From Anaerococcus senegalensis JC48 (GTDB taxonomy: Bacteria; Bacillota; Clostridia; Tissierellales; Peptoniphilaceae): a stretch of DNA of 64,000 nucleotides. The DNA is taken from the NCBI RefSeq assembly GCF_000321005.1, contig NZ_HE578907.1:1170059-1234058 (forward strand), given 5' to 3'. A program made the position numbers and the translations under genes. The notes beneath the pieces were generated by a model. That model made no database searches. It was not told the DNA's origin and saw nothing but the letters and a program-made list of their open reading frames with translations. Positions 7,797-16,518 of this stretch are shown piece by piece (positions within the stretch are counted from its first letter, which is position 1; each line of letters begins with the position of its first letter).

Positions 7797-8991
7797 TTAA
7801 TCTCCTTATATCTTCTGAGGCACTTTTTGCCGATGAAAATGCCCACTGAATATTATATCCTCCACAATCTCCAGCAACATCCATTACCTCACCTATAAAA
7901 TAACAATCTTTAATTTTTAAAGATTTCATTGTTTTTTTGTCAATTTCCCTACAAGATACTCCCCCCAAGGTCACTTGGGCATTTTTCTTATCATTAATAT
8001 CTATAATGTCAAATGAAAGACTTTTCAAAACATTTACAAGTTTATTTAAATCATTTTTTGATATATTTTTTTCTCTAGGATTTATTTTAGCCCTTTTTAG
8101 TATATCAATTATGAGCTTTTTATCTAAGTTTCCTATCAATATTTCTTCGATATTTCTTTGAGGAAATCTTTTTATTTTTTCTTCTAATTTTATTAAAAGT
8201 CCCTCTTTTTTATACTCTGGATAAAAGTCTATGTCAAGCTTTACCTTCTTCTTATTTTTAAGAGCTAAAGATATTCCATTTGATAGGTTTAATATAGCAG
8301 TGCCAGTTAGACCATAATTTTGAAAAATTATATCGTCTTTTGAAGATTTTTTATATTTTCCATCAATTATTAAACTTGCTCTTGCATTTACTTTTACACC
8401 TTTTGCCTTTTTTGAAAGAGGTTTTTTAGCCTTAAAATTTGTTATTCCGTAGGTAGTTTCTTCAATCTTTGTGTGATTTTTTAAAATTTCTAAAATAGAT
8501 CCATCAGAGCCCGAATTTTTTAAAGTTTTCCCACCAGATGCAATAACTAGAAGATCGTATTTGTATTTGTTTTTCTCTGTAATGATTAATTTTTTATTGA
8601 AATCAATGTCTAAAACTTTTTGGTCAAAAATAAATTTTGCATTTTCATTCGCCTTCATCATCAAAGAATCTTTTACTGTCTGAGAGCTCATAGTTTTTGG
8701 ATAGCATCTTCCTGATTGCAAATTTGTCCATTCAATACCCAAATACTCAAAATATTCTATCAGATCTTTGTTAGAAAAATTATCCAAAGAATAATTTACA
8801 AAATCTTTTTCATTTGAATAAAAATTATCATAAGATAAGTTTAAATTTGTGAAATTACATCTTCCATTTCCTGTAGCTAGAAGTTTTCTTCCGCTGTCTT
8901 TGTTTGAATCTATAACTGTTATATTTTTATTATCTAAAAAAGAGCAGAAGGCAAGCGAACTTACCCCTGCTCCTATTACAAAAATTTTCAT
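7789..8991 (-). CDS. HI0933/YhiN-family FAD-dependent oxidoreductase
   Basis: 400-residue flavoprotein. The dinucleotide-binding motif GAGVSSL is at the N-terminus, family motif GNGRCNFTN near residues 41-50, the SGRCYPKT segment in the middle, and the conserved C-terminal GDCGGYNIQWAFSSA segment that closes the FAD site. The family (BaiN-like) includes reductases of steroid and other substrates, but most members have no proven function. The start overlaps the MurE stop by 4 nt and the end overlaps the next gene, so it is in the middle of an operon. Family membership is certain, substrate unknown. Confidence 0.9.
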   Translation of the reverse strand: MKIFVIGAGVSSLAFCSFLDNKNITVIDSNKDSGRKLLATGNGRCNFTNLNLSYDNFYSNEKDFVNYSLDNFSNKDLIEYFEYLGIEWTNLQSGRCYPKTMSSQTVKDSLMMKANENAKFIFDQKVLDIDFNKKLIITEKNKYKYDLLVIASGGKTLKNSGSDGSILEILKNHTKIEETTYGITNFKAKKPLSKKAKGVKVNARASLIIDGKYKKSSKDDIIFQNYGLTGTAILNLSNGISLALKNKKKVKLDIDFYPEYKKEGLLIKLEEKIKRFPQRNIEEILIGNLDKKLIIDILKRAKINPREKNISKNDLNKLVNVLKSLSFDIIDINDKKNAQVTLGGVSCREIDKKTMKSLKIKDCYFIGEVMDVAGDCGGYNIQWAFSSAKSASEDIRRLNV

Positions 8992-10418
8992 AATTCTTCT
9001 AATATTTCCCTTATGCTTTCTTTTTCATTGTAGTAGGTTTTAATATTTCCTTTTAGTTTTATGAAATCTTCTTCACCCTTACCAAGCAAGAAAACAAAGT
9101 CTCCCTTTTTTGCATGGCTTATGGCATATTTTATAGCTTCTTTTCTATCTTTAATTATAGTAAATTCGCCCTTATTTTCTTCGACACCTTCTTTTATTTG
9201 ATTTGAAATATTTTCAAAGGTGTCAAATTTAGGATCATCTGTAGTAATTACTGAAAAAACTCCATATTTTGCAGCAATTTTTCCTACAGATTTTCTAATA
9301 TCATAAGTCCTATCTCCAGTAATTCCATAAACTGCATATGTTTTTTTATCTTTTGGTAAGTCTTTAAAAATATTTTCAAAAGCTTCTGGTGTATGGGCAA
9401 AATCTACTACTATGTTTACGCCAAGATTATTTTCTATAAATTCAAATCTTGACTTAACGCCCTTAAAATCTTCCAAAACTTTTGAAATATCTTCTAATTT
9501 ATATCCTAAATCATTTGCTATAGCTATTGCACAAAGAGAATTATAAATATCATAAAGGCCAAATCTATTTAAGTGAAATTTAACTTTATTGACTGTAAAT
9601 TCCAATCCTAAATCTACTCTTTTTATATTTTCAGCCTTATAATCTGAATCTTCATTTATAGAAATTGTCAGAGCATCTTTAAACAATTCTTTTGCTCTTT
9701 TTCCATAATCATCATCAAGATTTACAACTTGTTTTTTGGAATTATTCAAAAGAATCATTTTTGCTTTAAAATAATTATCCATTGTTCTATGAAAATCCAT
9801 ATGCTCCATAGAAAGATTGGTAAATACACCATATTCATAATCTATACCATAATTTCTTTTTAGGCACAAACCATGGGATGAGGTTTCCATAACTACATTT
9901 TCAACGTTTTCTTTTATTGCTTCAGTTAGAATATCATTTAAATCTGTAATTTCTGGTGTTGTATGCTCTGTGGGCATAGTTTTATTTATTAAATCTGCTC
10001 CGTCTGTTCCTATGTTTGCACATGGTGATCCTAATTTATTCAAGACAAAGAAAATCAAATTTGCAGTTGTTGTTTTTCCATTTGTTCCGGTAACTCCAAT
10101 CATCCTCATTGATTTTGATGGGTAATTTGAAAGTAAATTAGAACACTGAGCAAGAGCAAGTCTTATATCTTCTACTTTTATATAGTTAATATCATCTACA
10201 AATTCTATGTCATCATTTGTATAGATTACTGTATTTGCTCCATTTTCTATGGCTTTATTTATATATTTATGACCATCAAATTCGTATCCTTTGATAGCTA
10301 AAAATATATAATCTTTTTTTATTTGTCTTGAATCTGAAGAAATACCTACAATTTCCTTATCATTTTGAATTTTTTTAGAGGTATAGGTAATTTCTTTTAG
10401 TATCTTCTCTAATTTCAT
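8988..10418 (-). CDS. murE: UDP-N-acetylmuramoyl-tripeptide synthetase MurE
   Basis: Adds the third amino acid to UDP-MurNAc-L-Ala-D-Glu in the cytosol. 476 residues with the three Mur-ligase domains. ATP loop GTNGKTT is at 111-117, with the carbamoylated-lysine region FKAK near 217-220 and the ligand-binding C-terminal domain after about 335. The position of the DNPR motif, which specifies meso-diaminopimelate, reads DDPK here (394-397). That argues for L-lysine or L-ornithine as the third residue, in line with Gram-positive anaerobic cocci. The start follows the IlvA stop directly. It sits outside any mur/dcw cluster, which is common for murE in Firmicutes with lysine-type walls. Confidence 0.95.
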   Translation of the reverse strand: MKLEKILKEITYTSKKIQNDKEIVGISSDSRQIKKDYIFLAIKGYEFDGHKYINKAIENGANTVIYTNDDIEFVDDINYIKVEDIRLALAQCSNLLSNYPSKSMRMIGVTGTNGKTTTANLIFFVLNKLGSPCANIGTDGADLINKTMPTEHTTPEITDLNDILTEAIKENVENVVMETSSHGLCLKRNYGIDYEYGVFTNLSMEHMDFHRTMDNYFKAKMILLNNSKKQVVNLDDDYGKRAKELFKDALTISINEDSDYKAENIKRVDLGLEFTVNKVKFHLNRFGLYDIYNSLCAIAIANDLGYKLEDISKVLEDFKGVKSRFEFIENNLGVNIVVDFAHTPEAFENIFKDLPKDKKTYAVYGITGDRTYDIRKSVGKIAAKYGVFSVITTDDPKFDTFENISNQIKEGVEENKGEFTIIKDRKEAIKYAISHAKKGDFVFLLGKGEEDFIKLKGNIKTYYNEKESIREILEEL

Positions 10419-11603
10419 TTAATGAACGTTATATCCTTTCTCAGTAAGTAATTCTTTGATCTTTCTGATATGGTCTTTTCCGTTTGTTTCTAGGGTCAAT
10501 TCAACTTGAATATTTTTATATCTGCTAGTTGTAGCAAGACTATCGTGAAGTACTTCAACAATATTTGCTTTTGTATAAGATATTATATCAAGAAGATCTC
10601 TAAGTTTTCCAGGTGCATTTTGAAGTTCAACAGTAAATCTTGCGATTCTTCCATCTTCATAAAGACCCTTGTGGATTAATTGAGAAATAAATGACATATC
10701 AATATTTCCACCACTAATAACACAAACTATATTTTTATTTTTACAGCCAAGTTTTTTGCTTGCAGCAAGACTTAATGCTCCTGAAGGTTCTGCTACTAGT
10801 TTATGTTTTTCCATCAAAGTAGTCAAGGCCACCATTATTTCCTCTTCAGTTACAGAAATATATTCATCAACATTTTCTTTGCAAATTTCATAAGTGATAT
10901 CTCCAACTCTAGCAACTGCAGTACCATCTGCTATTGTATCAGCAGAATCTAAAGTTATTGGTCCATTATTTTCCATAGCAGCTTGCATTGAAGCAGCATT
11001 TGCAGGTTCTACACCAACAATTTTAATATCTGGCTTAATTTCTTTTGCACATTTTGCAATACCAGAAATAAGTCCACCGCCTCCTATTGGAACTAATATA
11101 TAATCAGCGTCTTCTAATTTTTCTAAAATTTCTACGGCTATAGTTCCTTGTCCTTCTATTACATCTTCGTCATCGTAAGGTGGAATAAAAGTATAGCCTT
11201 TTTCTTTGGCAAGTTTTTGCGCATATGTATTTGTTTCGTCAAAAGATTGGCCGTGTAGATCAACCTCAGCTCCATATTTTAAAGTTCCATCAACTTTTAT
11301 CATCGGAGTTGTTTCAGGCATACAAACAATAGCCTTAATTCCTTGATGATTTGCAGAAAATGCTACACCTTGAGCGTGGTTTCCAGCTGATGCAGTTACA
11401 ATTCCTACAGACTTTGATTCATCATCCATTTTTGAAATTTTGTTATAAGCTCCCCTCAATTTAAAAGAACCAGTTTTTTGTAAATTTTCTGGTTTTATGT
11501 ATACATTATTTTTTGATAAATCTGAAAAAATTTCAGAATAAAAAATATGGGTTGGGTTTATAGCTTCGTCTACTCTTTTTTTTGCACTTTTAAAATCAAA
11601 CAT
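10419..11603 (-). CDS. ilvA: Threonine ammonia-lyase (threonine dehydratase) with ACT domain
   Basis: PLP enzyme that deaminates threonine to 2-oxobutyrate. The PLP lysine is K48 in TGSFKLRG, and the glycine-rich phosphate loop is PIGGGGLISG. Residues about 325-394 form an ACT domain (RFTVELQNAPGKL), so the enzyme is likely controlled by an amino acid. 394 residues matches the TdcB/IlvA single-ACT class found in amino-acid fermenters. In an isolated setting without ilvB/C/D neighbours a catabolic role (2-oxobutyrate to propionate) is more likely than isoleucine synthesis. A minus-strand extended -10 (TGT-TATAAT) at 11624-11632 gives a very short leader, and the gene heads the murE operon. Confidence 0.93.
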   Translation of the reverse strand: MFDFKSAKKRVDEAINPTHIFYSEIFSDLSKNNVYIKPENLQKTGSFKLRGAYNKISKMDDESKSVGIVTASAGNHAQGVAFSANHQGIKAIVCMPETTPMIKVDGTLKYGAEVDLHGQSFDETNTYAQKLAKEKGYTFIPPYDDEDVIEGQGTIAVEILEKLEDADYILVPIGGGGLISGIAKCAKEIKPDIKIVGVEPANAASMQAAMENNGPITLDSADTIADGTAVARVGDITYEICKENVDEYISVTEEEIMVALTTLMEKHKLVAEPSGALSLAASKKLGCKNKNIVCVISGGNIDMSFISQLIHKGLYEDGRIARFTVELQNAPGKLRDLLDIISYTKANIVEVLHDSLATTSRYKNIQVELTLETNGKDHIRKIKELLTEKGYNVH

Positions 11604-11887
11604 AAATGCCTCCTTTTTCTTAAATTATAACACAAGAATTTAGAAATAAGAATGTTTTTCTTAAGTTTCCAAATAAAAATTTGATAAATAAATATCTTAT
11701 TGAAATTTAAATATTTATGTATGATTTTACCAAATATTTTTGATATTTTTAATAAGTTCTTTTATAAAAAACGTTTTTTCATTTTATTATTTTTTATCTA
11801 AATAATTGTCGTTTTATTTCTTCATTTTAAACTTTTTAGTTTTTAAAATTTTATTTTCTGAAACTGTTTTCTATTTTATAGTTTAAA

Positions 11888-11916
11888 TTGCAAACATTTT
11901 TATATTCTTATATAAT
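11888..11916 (+). promoter_or_regulatory. Promoter of the PTS transporter gene
   Basis: TTGCAA (11888-11893) and TATAAT (11911-11916) with a 17-nt spacer. Transcription would start near 11922, and AAGGAGG follows at about 11932, so there is no room for a LicT/GlcT-type antiterminator. A weak catabolite-responsive-element-like dyad (CTGAAACTGTTTTCTA, 11858-11873, about four mismatches) lies just upstream. Confidence 0.75.
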
Positions 11917-11943
11917 TTAGGCAAACAATTTTAAGGAGGGAAT

Positions 11944-13449
11944 ATGTTTAAGTATTTACAAAAAGTCGGTAAGGCTTTTATGCTACCGATAGCTTTATTG
12001 CCTGCCGCGGGATTACTTTTGGGAATCGGTGGAGCATTTTCATCACAAGCTACAATTGATGCTTATCCTTTTTTAGAAAATGATATCTTGCAAACAATTT
12101 TTAAGGTTATGGCTGGAGCTGGAAATATTATTTTTGGAAATCTTGCTATGCTTTTATGTATTGGTATTATGGTAGGAGTTGCAAATAGAGAAAAGGGAGT
12201 TGCAGCTCTTGCTGGTGCTGTTGGATTTTTGGTAATGAATGCAACAATAGAAACTTTGCTTTCTATTTTTAATCCTGATGGAGATCCAATTGATACTGGT
12301 GTTGTTGGAGCTTTAGTTATTGGTTTAATCGCAGTTTATCTTCACAATAATTATTATAATATTCAATTGCCACAAGTTTTAGGATTTTTTGGTGGCTCTA
12401 GATTTGTTCCTATAGTTACATCTTTTGTTGCAATTATAGTTGGAGTATTTTTCTTTATAGTTTGGCCACCTTTCCAACATTTATTAATCGCTGCTGGAAA
12501 ATATATAGCAAAACTTGGAGTTTTTGGAACATTTTTATATGGCATGCTTATGAGATTGTCTGGAGCTGTTGGACTTCATCACATGATTTATCCAATGTTT
12601 TGGTATACAGAACTTGGTGGAGTAGAAATGGTTGCTGGAGAACAAATCGTTGGTGCGAAAAAAATATTTTTTGCTCAATTAGCTGATCCAAATCATGTAG
12701 GATTATTTACTGAAGGTACAAGATTTTTTGCAGGAAGATTTTCAACAATGATGTTTGGTTTGCCTGCAGCTGCTCTTGCAATGTATAAAAACGCTAAAGA
12801 AGAAAACAAGAAAAAATTAAAAGGATTATTTCTGGGAGTTGCTTTAACTTCATTTATCACAGGAATTACAGAACCTCTTGAATATATGTTCCTTTTTGTT
12901 CAACCACTTTTATATGTTTTCCATTCATTCTTAGATGGTTTATCATTTATGATTGCTGATTTATTAAATATAAATATAGGAAATACTTTTTCTGGTGGAA
13001 TAATTGACTTTATCCTATTCGGAGTACTTCAAGGAAATGAAAAAACTCATTGGTTATTAGAAATTCCATTTGGACTAATCTGGGCAGCCCTTTACTATTT
13101 CTCATTTTCTTTCTTTATAAAGAAATTCAATATAATGACACCTGGTAGAGGTGATAATGAAATTGAGGAAGAAAAGAAAGATAAAAAAGATGCTGATTCA
13201 AATCTTCATGAAGAAGCTCTTGTAATTTTGGATGCTCTTGGTGGAAGTGAAAATATAATTGATGTCGATGCTTGTATTACAAGACTTAGAGTAAATTTAA
13301 AGGATTCAAAAATAGTTGATAAAAATATATTAAAACAAACTGGAGCAACTGGAGTTCTTGATGTTCCAGGAGGAGTTCAAGTAATCTACGGAGCCAAGGC
13401 AGTTTTATACAAAAACGAAATCAATGAAATACTTGGAGTAGTTGATTAA
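11944..13449 (+). CDS. PTS glucose-family transporter subunit EIICB
   Basis: Membrane permease that takes up and phosphorylates a hexose, either glucose or N-acetylglucosamine. The EIIC domain (about residues 1-395, roughly ten membrane segments) has family signatures LPAAGLLLGIGG near the start and GITEPLEY near residue 300. The EIIB domain (about 420-501) carries the phosphorylated cysteine C444 in DACITRLRV. No EIIA domain is fused, so a separate Crr-type EIIA must serve it. The gene stands alone with its own promoter. The GlcNAc/glucose choice cannot be made safely from these features. A weak AT-rich hairpin just after the stop may end the transcript before the repeat array. Confidence 0.9.
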   Translation: MFKYLQKVGKAFMLPIALLPAAGLLLGIGGAFSSQATIDAYPFLENDILQTIFKVMAGAGNIIFGNLAMLLCIGIMVGVANREKGVAALAGAVGFLVMNATIETLLSIFNPDGDPIDTGVVGALVIGLIAVYLHNNYYNIQLPQVLGFFGGSRFVPIVTSFVAIIVGVFFFIVWPPFQHLLIAAGKYIAKLGVFGTFLYGMLMRLSGAVGLHHMIYPMFWYTELGGVEMVAGEQIVGAKKIFFAQLADPNHVGLFTEGTRFFAGRFSTMMFGLPAAALAMYKNAKEENKKKLKGLFLGVALTSFITGITEPLEYMFLFVQPLLYVFHSFLDGLSFMIADLLNINIGNTFSGGIIDFILFGVLQGNEKTHWLLEIPFGLIWAALYYFSFSFFIKKFNIMTPGRGDNEIEEEKKDKKDADSNLHEEALVILDALGGSENIIDVDACITRLRVNLKDSKIVDKNILKQTGATGVLDVPGGVQVIYGAKAVLYKNEINEILGVVD

Positions 13450-13539
13450 ATTTTTGATAAATTTAAATAAATACCCTTCTCAAATAAAAAAGCTTAGAGA
13501 ATTCTATTGATTTATTTAATATTAGATAACTTTAATACA

Positions 13540-14060
13540 AGAGATCTCTTAACTAAGCTCGAGGTGGGTGTCTTCTTTCTCTATTTTAATGCTAAAGTTA
13601 TTTTTATCTTGCTAATACTTAATTTTAATAAATAAAATTTAAATAAGTAATAATTAAATTCGTAGTAATTAGGCAAATAAAAAAATAACCCATCTCGAGC
13701 AGATAATTATGCCTTGATTTGGCATAATTATCCCTAAAAATTAGTATGAGAGCACGGAAAAGTTTTGAAGAAAACTGGTTTTAGTAGTCGAGAGATCTCT
13801 TTGTTAAATATTTCTATTTAATAAGTTTTGAGATTTCTTTTTGCCCGAATGAGTTTTGTTTTCTTTATTTCAATACTAAAGTTATTTTTATCTTGCTAAT
13901 ACTTAATTTCAATAAATAAAATTTAAATAAGTAATAATTAAATTCGTAGTAATTAGGCAAATAAAAAAATAACCCATCTCGAGCTTGTCGAGAGATCTCT
14001 TTGTTAAATATTTCTATCTAACTAATTTTATAATCTCACTTAGCTCAGATGGGTTTTATT
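13540..14060. repeat. Tandem intergenic repeat array I (convergent gap)
   Basis: Gene-free region between the converging PTS and glutaredoxin genes. A segment starting at CTAAAGTTATTTTTATCTTG (13592) recurs at 13876, a direct repeat with 284-bp offset and near identity over about 115 bp, ending in AACCCATCTCGAGC. Each copy is followed by GTCGAGAGATCTCTTTGTTA. The first copy has an 86-nt module between these two parts (13701-13786), and the second has only TT (13985-13986). Partial inverse arms occur at 13540-13570 (GAGATCTC, CTCGAGGTGGG) and at 14030-14056 (AGCTCAGATGGGTT). No coding capacity is seen. Confidence 0.85.
13701..13786 (+). mobile_element. Insertion module M1 (86-nt structured element) in an array-I hairpin
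   Basis: Sits between CATCTCGAGC and GTCGAGAGATCTCT. Stem 1 is GATAATTATGCC/GGCATAATTATC around the loop TTGATTT. A hairpin with loop GAGA (GTAT-GAGA-GCAC) follows, then stem 3 AGTTTT-GAAG-AAAACT, and an outer pair CTAAAA/TTTTAG closes the last two. The otherwise identical site at 13981-13990 lacks it, which is direct evidence of insertion or clean loss. Confidence 0.75.
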
Positions 14061-14066
14061 TGTTAT

Positions 14067-14297
14067 TTATAAACCTAATTTTTCGTCTACTAATTCTTTG
14101 TTAAATCCTACTATATCTTCACCTTCAATATTTATTACAGGAACACCTCTGTGTCCTTTTTCTACTAGATAATCTATAGCTGATCTATCTTCGTCTACGT
14201 TTTTTTCTTCAAATTCAATATTATTTTCTCTCAAATAATTTTTTGCTGCCTTGCAATGTGGGCAAGTATTTGATGTATAAACTGTTACTTTTTTCAT
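14067..14297 (-). CDS. Glutaredoxin-family thiol protein (NrdH/YruB-like)
   Basis: 76-residue thioredoxin-fold protein with the redox-active pair in TCPHC (residues 11-15). The cis-proline segment is GVPVINI near residues 52-58, and GFN sits at the usual glutathione/substrate contact. Small glutaredoxins of this kind in Firmicutes reduce ribonucleotide reductase or other thiols and usually accept electrons from thioredoxin reductase rather than glutathione. No nrd gene is adjacent. It stands alone between the repeat array and rsmA with a GGAG site before the ATG. Confidence 0.9.
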   Translation of the reverse strand: MKKVTVYTSNTCPHCKAAKNYLRENNIEFEEKNVDEDRSAIDYLVEKGHRGVPVINIEGEDIVGFNKELVDEKLGL

Positions 14298-14371
14298 TTT
14301 TTCTCCAATCTTTTTTTATAAATCTATTTTTTCGATACCAATATTATACCCAATTGATAATCTCTTTCAAT

Positions 14372-15220
14372 CTAGCCTTTTATCTTTTCATATTCATTGG
14401 CTATATTTATAAAATCATCAAGGGAAAGATTTTCTGCTCTTAAATTTTCTTTTAAAGATAATTTTTCAAATATTTTTTTCAAATCTTCCTTTTCAATCAC
14501 ACTTGATAAGGAATTTAATATAGTTTTTCTTCTTTTATTAAAGCCTGATCTTACTATGTTAAATAGGATATTTGTATCAACTTTTTCATCATATAATCTT
14601 AAATTTAATTTTAAAACTTGAGAATCTATTTTGGGTTGAGGCATAAATACAGATTTTGGAACTTTGAATTGACCAGTAATTTCTGCATAATATTTTATAA
14701 AAACTGAAAGTGATGAATAATCCTTGCTTTTTTCATCTGCTTTCATCCTATCTGCCACTTCCTTTTGAACCATTATAGTCATGTCCTTACAAGGAAGGTC
14801 TTCTTCGAATAATTTTTCAATTATTGGGGTTGTTATATAATAAGGCAAATTTGAAACTACTTTAAAATCTTCTCCAGAAAAATTTTCTTCAATTATTTTT
14901 TTAAGGTCAGTTTTTAAAATATCAGCATTTATGATATCAACATTTGAAAACTCGCCTAAATTATCATTTAAAATTGGAATCAAAGTCTTATCTATTTCTA
15001 CTACAACAAGTTTTTTGCAATTTTTTGCCACCTCTTGGCTAATTGTTCCAATCCCTGGTCCAATTTCTAAAATATTTTCGCCAGAAACTTCCGATAAATC
15101 TATAATTTTATCAACAAAATTTTTGTCTACTAGAAAATTTTGTCCCAAAGATTTGGTAAATTTAAAACCATAGAGATCTTGGATTAATTTTATTGTTTTT
15201 GGTGAATATAATTTTTTCAT
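14372..15220 (-). CDS. rsmA: 16S rRNA adenine dimethyltransferase RsmA (KsgA)
   Basis: Dimethylates two adjacent adenines in the 3' hairpin of 16S rRNA using S-adenosylmethionine. 282 residues. GQNFL opens the family signature, the SAM loop is LEIGPGIGTIS near residues 51-61, and the catalytic motif IV is NLPYY near 124-128. The ATG overlaps the RNase M5 stop (ATGA at 15217-15220). The order metG-tatD-rnmV-rsmA is the same as in Bacillus and many Clostridia, which supports both identity and transcription as one unit. Confidence 0.96.
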   Translation of the reverse strand: MKKLYSPKTIKLIQDLYGFKFTKSLGQNFLVDKNFVDKIIDLSEVSGENILEIGPGIGTISQEVAKNCKKLVVVEIDKTLIPILNDNLGEFSNVDIINADILKTDLKKIIEENFSGEDFKVVSNLPYYITTPIIEKLFEEDLPCKDMTIMVQKEVADRMKADEKSKDYSSLSVFIKYYAEITGQFKVPKSVFMPQPKIDSQVLKLNLRLYDEKVDTNILFNIVRSGFNKRRKTILNSLSSVIEKEDLKKIFEKLSLKENLRAENLSLDDFINIANEYEKIKG

Positions 15221-15747
15221 ATTTTTTCAACCGCCTTTTCAAATTCTTCACGGCTTATACCAAAGGAATTTAATTTTGACAAAAGTTGTTTGGAATTAAA
15301 ATATCCTATGGATAGAATATCGCCAAGTTTTTCTCTTCTATTTCTGCTATCTTTTGTAAGGGTAAGATTATTATCCAAGAGATCTTTCATTGTAAATTCT
15401 TCTCTTTTTTCACTTTTTGTTGCATGGGCATTTTTTAATGCCTCAATTATATCTTCTTTTGAAGCGTTTTCTACTCCCAAATCTCCTTTTTTTATAGCTT
15501 TTTTCCTATCAAGGTAGGCGTGTTTGGCATTTGGAATTTCTTTTGAAATTTTTGCCCTTATTTTTTTTCCTGCAAAATCTGGGTCGGTAAAAATTATTAT
15601 CCCACATCTTTTATCAATTTCTTTTAATCTTTCTATCAAATCTTTTCCAAAGGCAAGGCCATTTGTTGCTATAAGTTCGCAATCTATGGCAGATTTTATA
15701 TTTGTTATATCATCTTTTCCTTCAACTACTATTGTTTCTTTTATCAT
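15217..15747 (-). CDS. rnmV: Ribonuclease M5
   Basis: Matures the ends of 5S rRNA. 176 residues. The N-terminal TOPRIM domain has VVEGKDD (residues 7-13) and FTDPDFAGKKIR (around 53-64) with the acidic catalytic residues. The C-terminal part has the typical RNase M5 segment SKEDIIEAL...TKSEKREEF. It lies between tatD and rsmA as in Bacillus and overlaps rsmA by 4 nt. Start ATG at 15747, 5 nt after the tatD stop. Confidence 0.95.
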   Translation of the reverse strand: MIKETIVVEGKDDITNIKSAIDCELIATNGLAFGKDLIERLKEIDKRCGIIIFTDPDFAGKKIRAKISKEIPNAKHAYLDRKKAIKKGDLGVENASKEDIIEALKNAHATKSEKREEFTMKDLLDNNLTLTKDSRNRREKLGDILSIGYFNSKQLLSKLNSFGISREEFEKAVEKI

Positions 15748-15752
15748 ATTAC

Positions 15753-16518
15753 CTACTTTATATTAAAAAATTCTTTGGCATTTTTGCTAGTTCTTTTTGC
15801 AAGTTTTGATAATTTCATTCCACGAAGATTTGCAATTTCTCTTGCAACTTCCACAATTTTTCTTGGATCATTTCTCCTTCCCCTATAAGGTTCTGGGGAA
15901 AGGTAGGGGGAATCTGTTTCAAGCATTAGCTTATCCAAATCTACATTTATGGCTGCATTTTTTTTCATTTTCTGCATTTTTAAAGGTTACAACTCCCCCA
16001 ATGGAAATATAATATCCTCTTTTCATACATTCCATTAAGTGCATATATGAATAGGCAAAACAGTGGATTTGAACTTTTAATTCCGGATAAGATTTCAAAA
16101 TTTCTAGGCAATCATCAATTGAATCTCTAGAATGAACAACTACAGGAAGATTTAATTTTTTTGCAAGGTCTAATTGCTTTATAAAAACATCCTTTTGCTC
16201 AGCCTTGTTATCATCTTTCCAATAATAATCAAGGCCAATTTCTCCAATTGCCACAACCTTAGGATTTTTTGCTAAATCTTCTAATTTTTCTATAGAATAA
16301 TCATCAAATGATTCTATATTTTCTGGATGAAATCCAACTTGGGCGTACATATCATCATATTTTTCAGCAAGTTTTACAGTTTCATAAGAATTTTCTAAGT
16401 CACAAGCTGGAAGAATTACTGAATTTACAGCAAAATTAGACAGATCCTTTATAAGAAAAGATCTGTCTTCATTAAAATCATCACTTGTTAAATGGGCATG
16501 TGAGTCTATTAATTTCAT
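15753..16518 (-). pseudogene. tatD: TatD-family metal-dependent deoxyribonuclease, split by a one-base indel
   Basis: Amidohydrolase-fold nuclease of about 255 residues. The N-terminal part (16518 down to 15931) has the metal motif DSHAHL, the GFHPE and GEIGLDYYW segments and VVHSRDS. The C-terminal part (from about 15977 down to 15753) supplies VDLDKLMLETDSPYLSPEPY with the final metal ligand. The frames differ by one base. The break is at an A8 run (minus strand; T8 at 15958-15965). With seven A the protein reads TFKNAENEKNAAINVDLDKL without interruption. Possible causes are a sequencing error, a true mutation, or transcriptional slippage that restores the frame. The start overlaps the metG stop by 1 nt. 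Confidence 0.85.

Noticed and set aside
11858-11873. Catabolite-responsive element before the PTS gene
   Set aside because: About four mismatches to the consensus; mentioned only as a weak resemblance.
13540-14060. Suspicion of a CRISPR array
   Set aside because: Repeat periods are 284 to 405 bp, the arms are palindromic and appear in both orientations, spacers are themselves repeated, and no cas gene is in the window.
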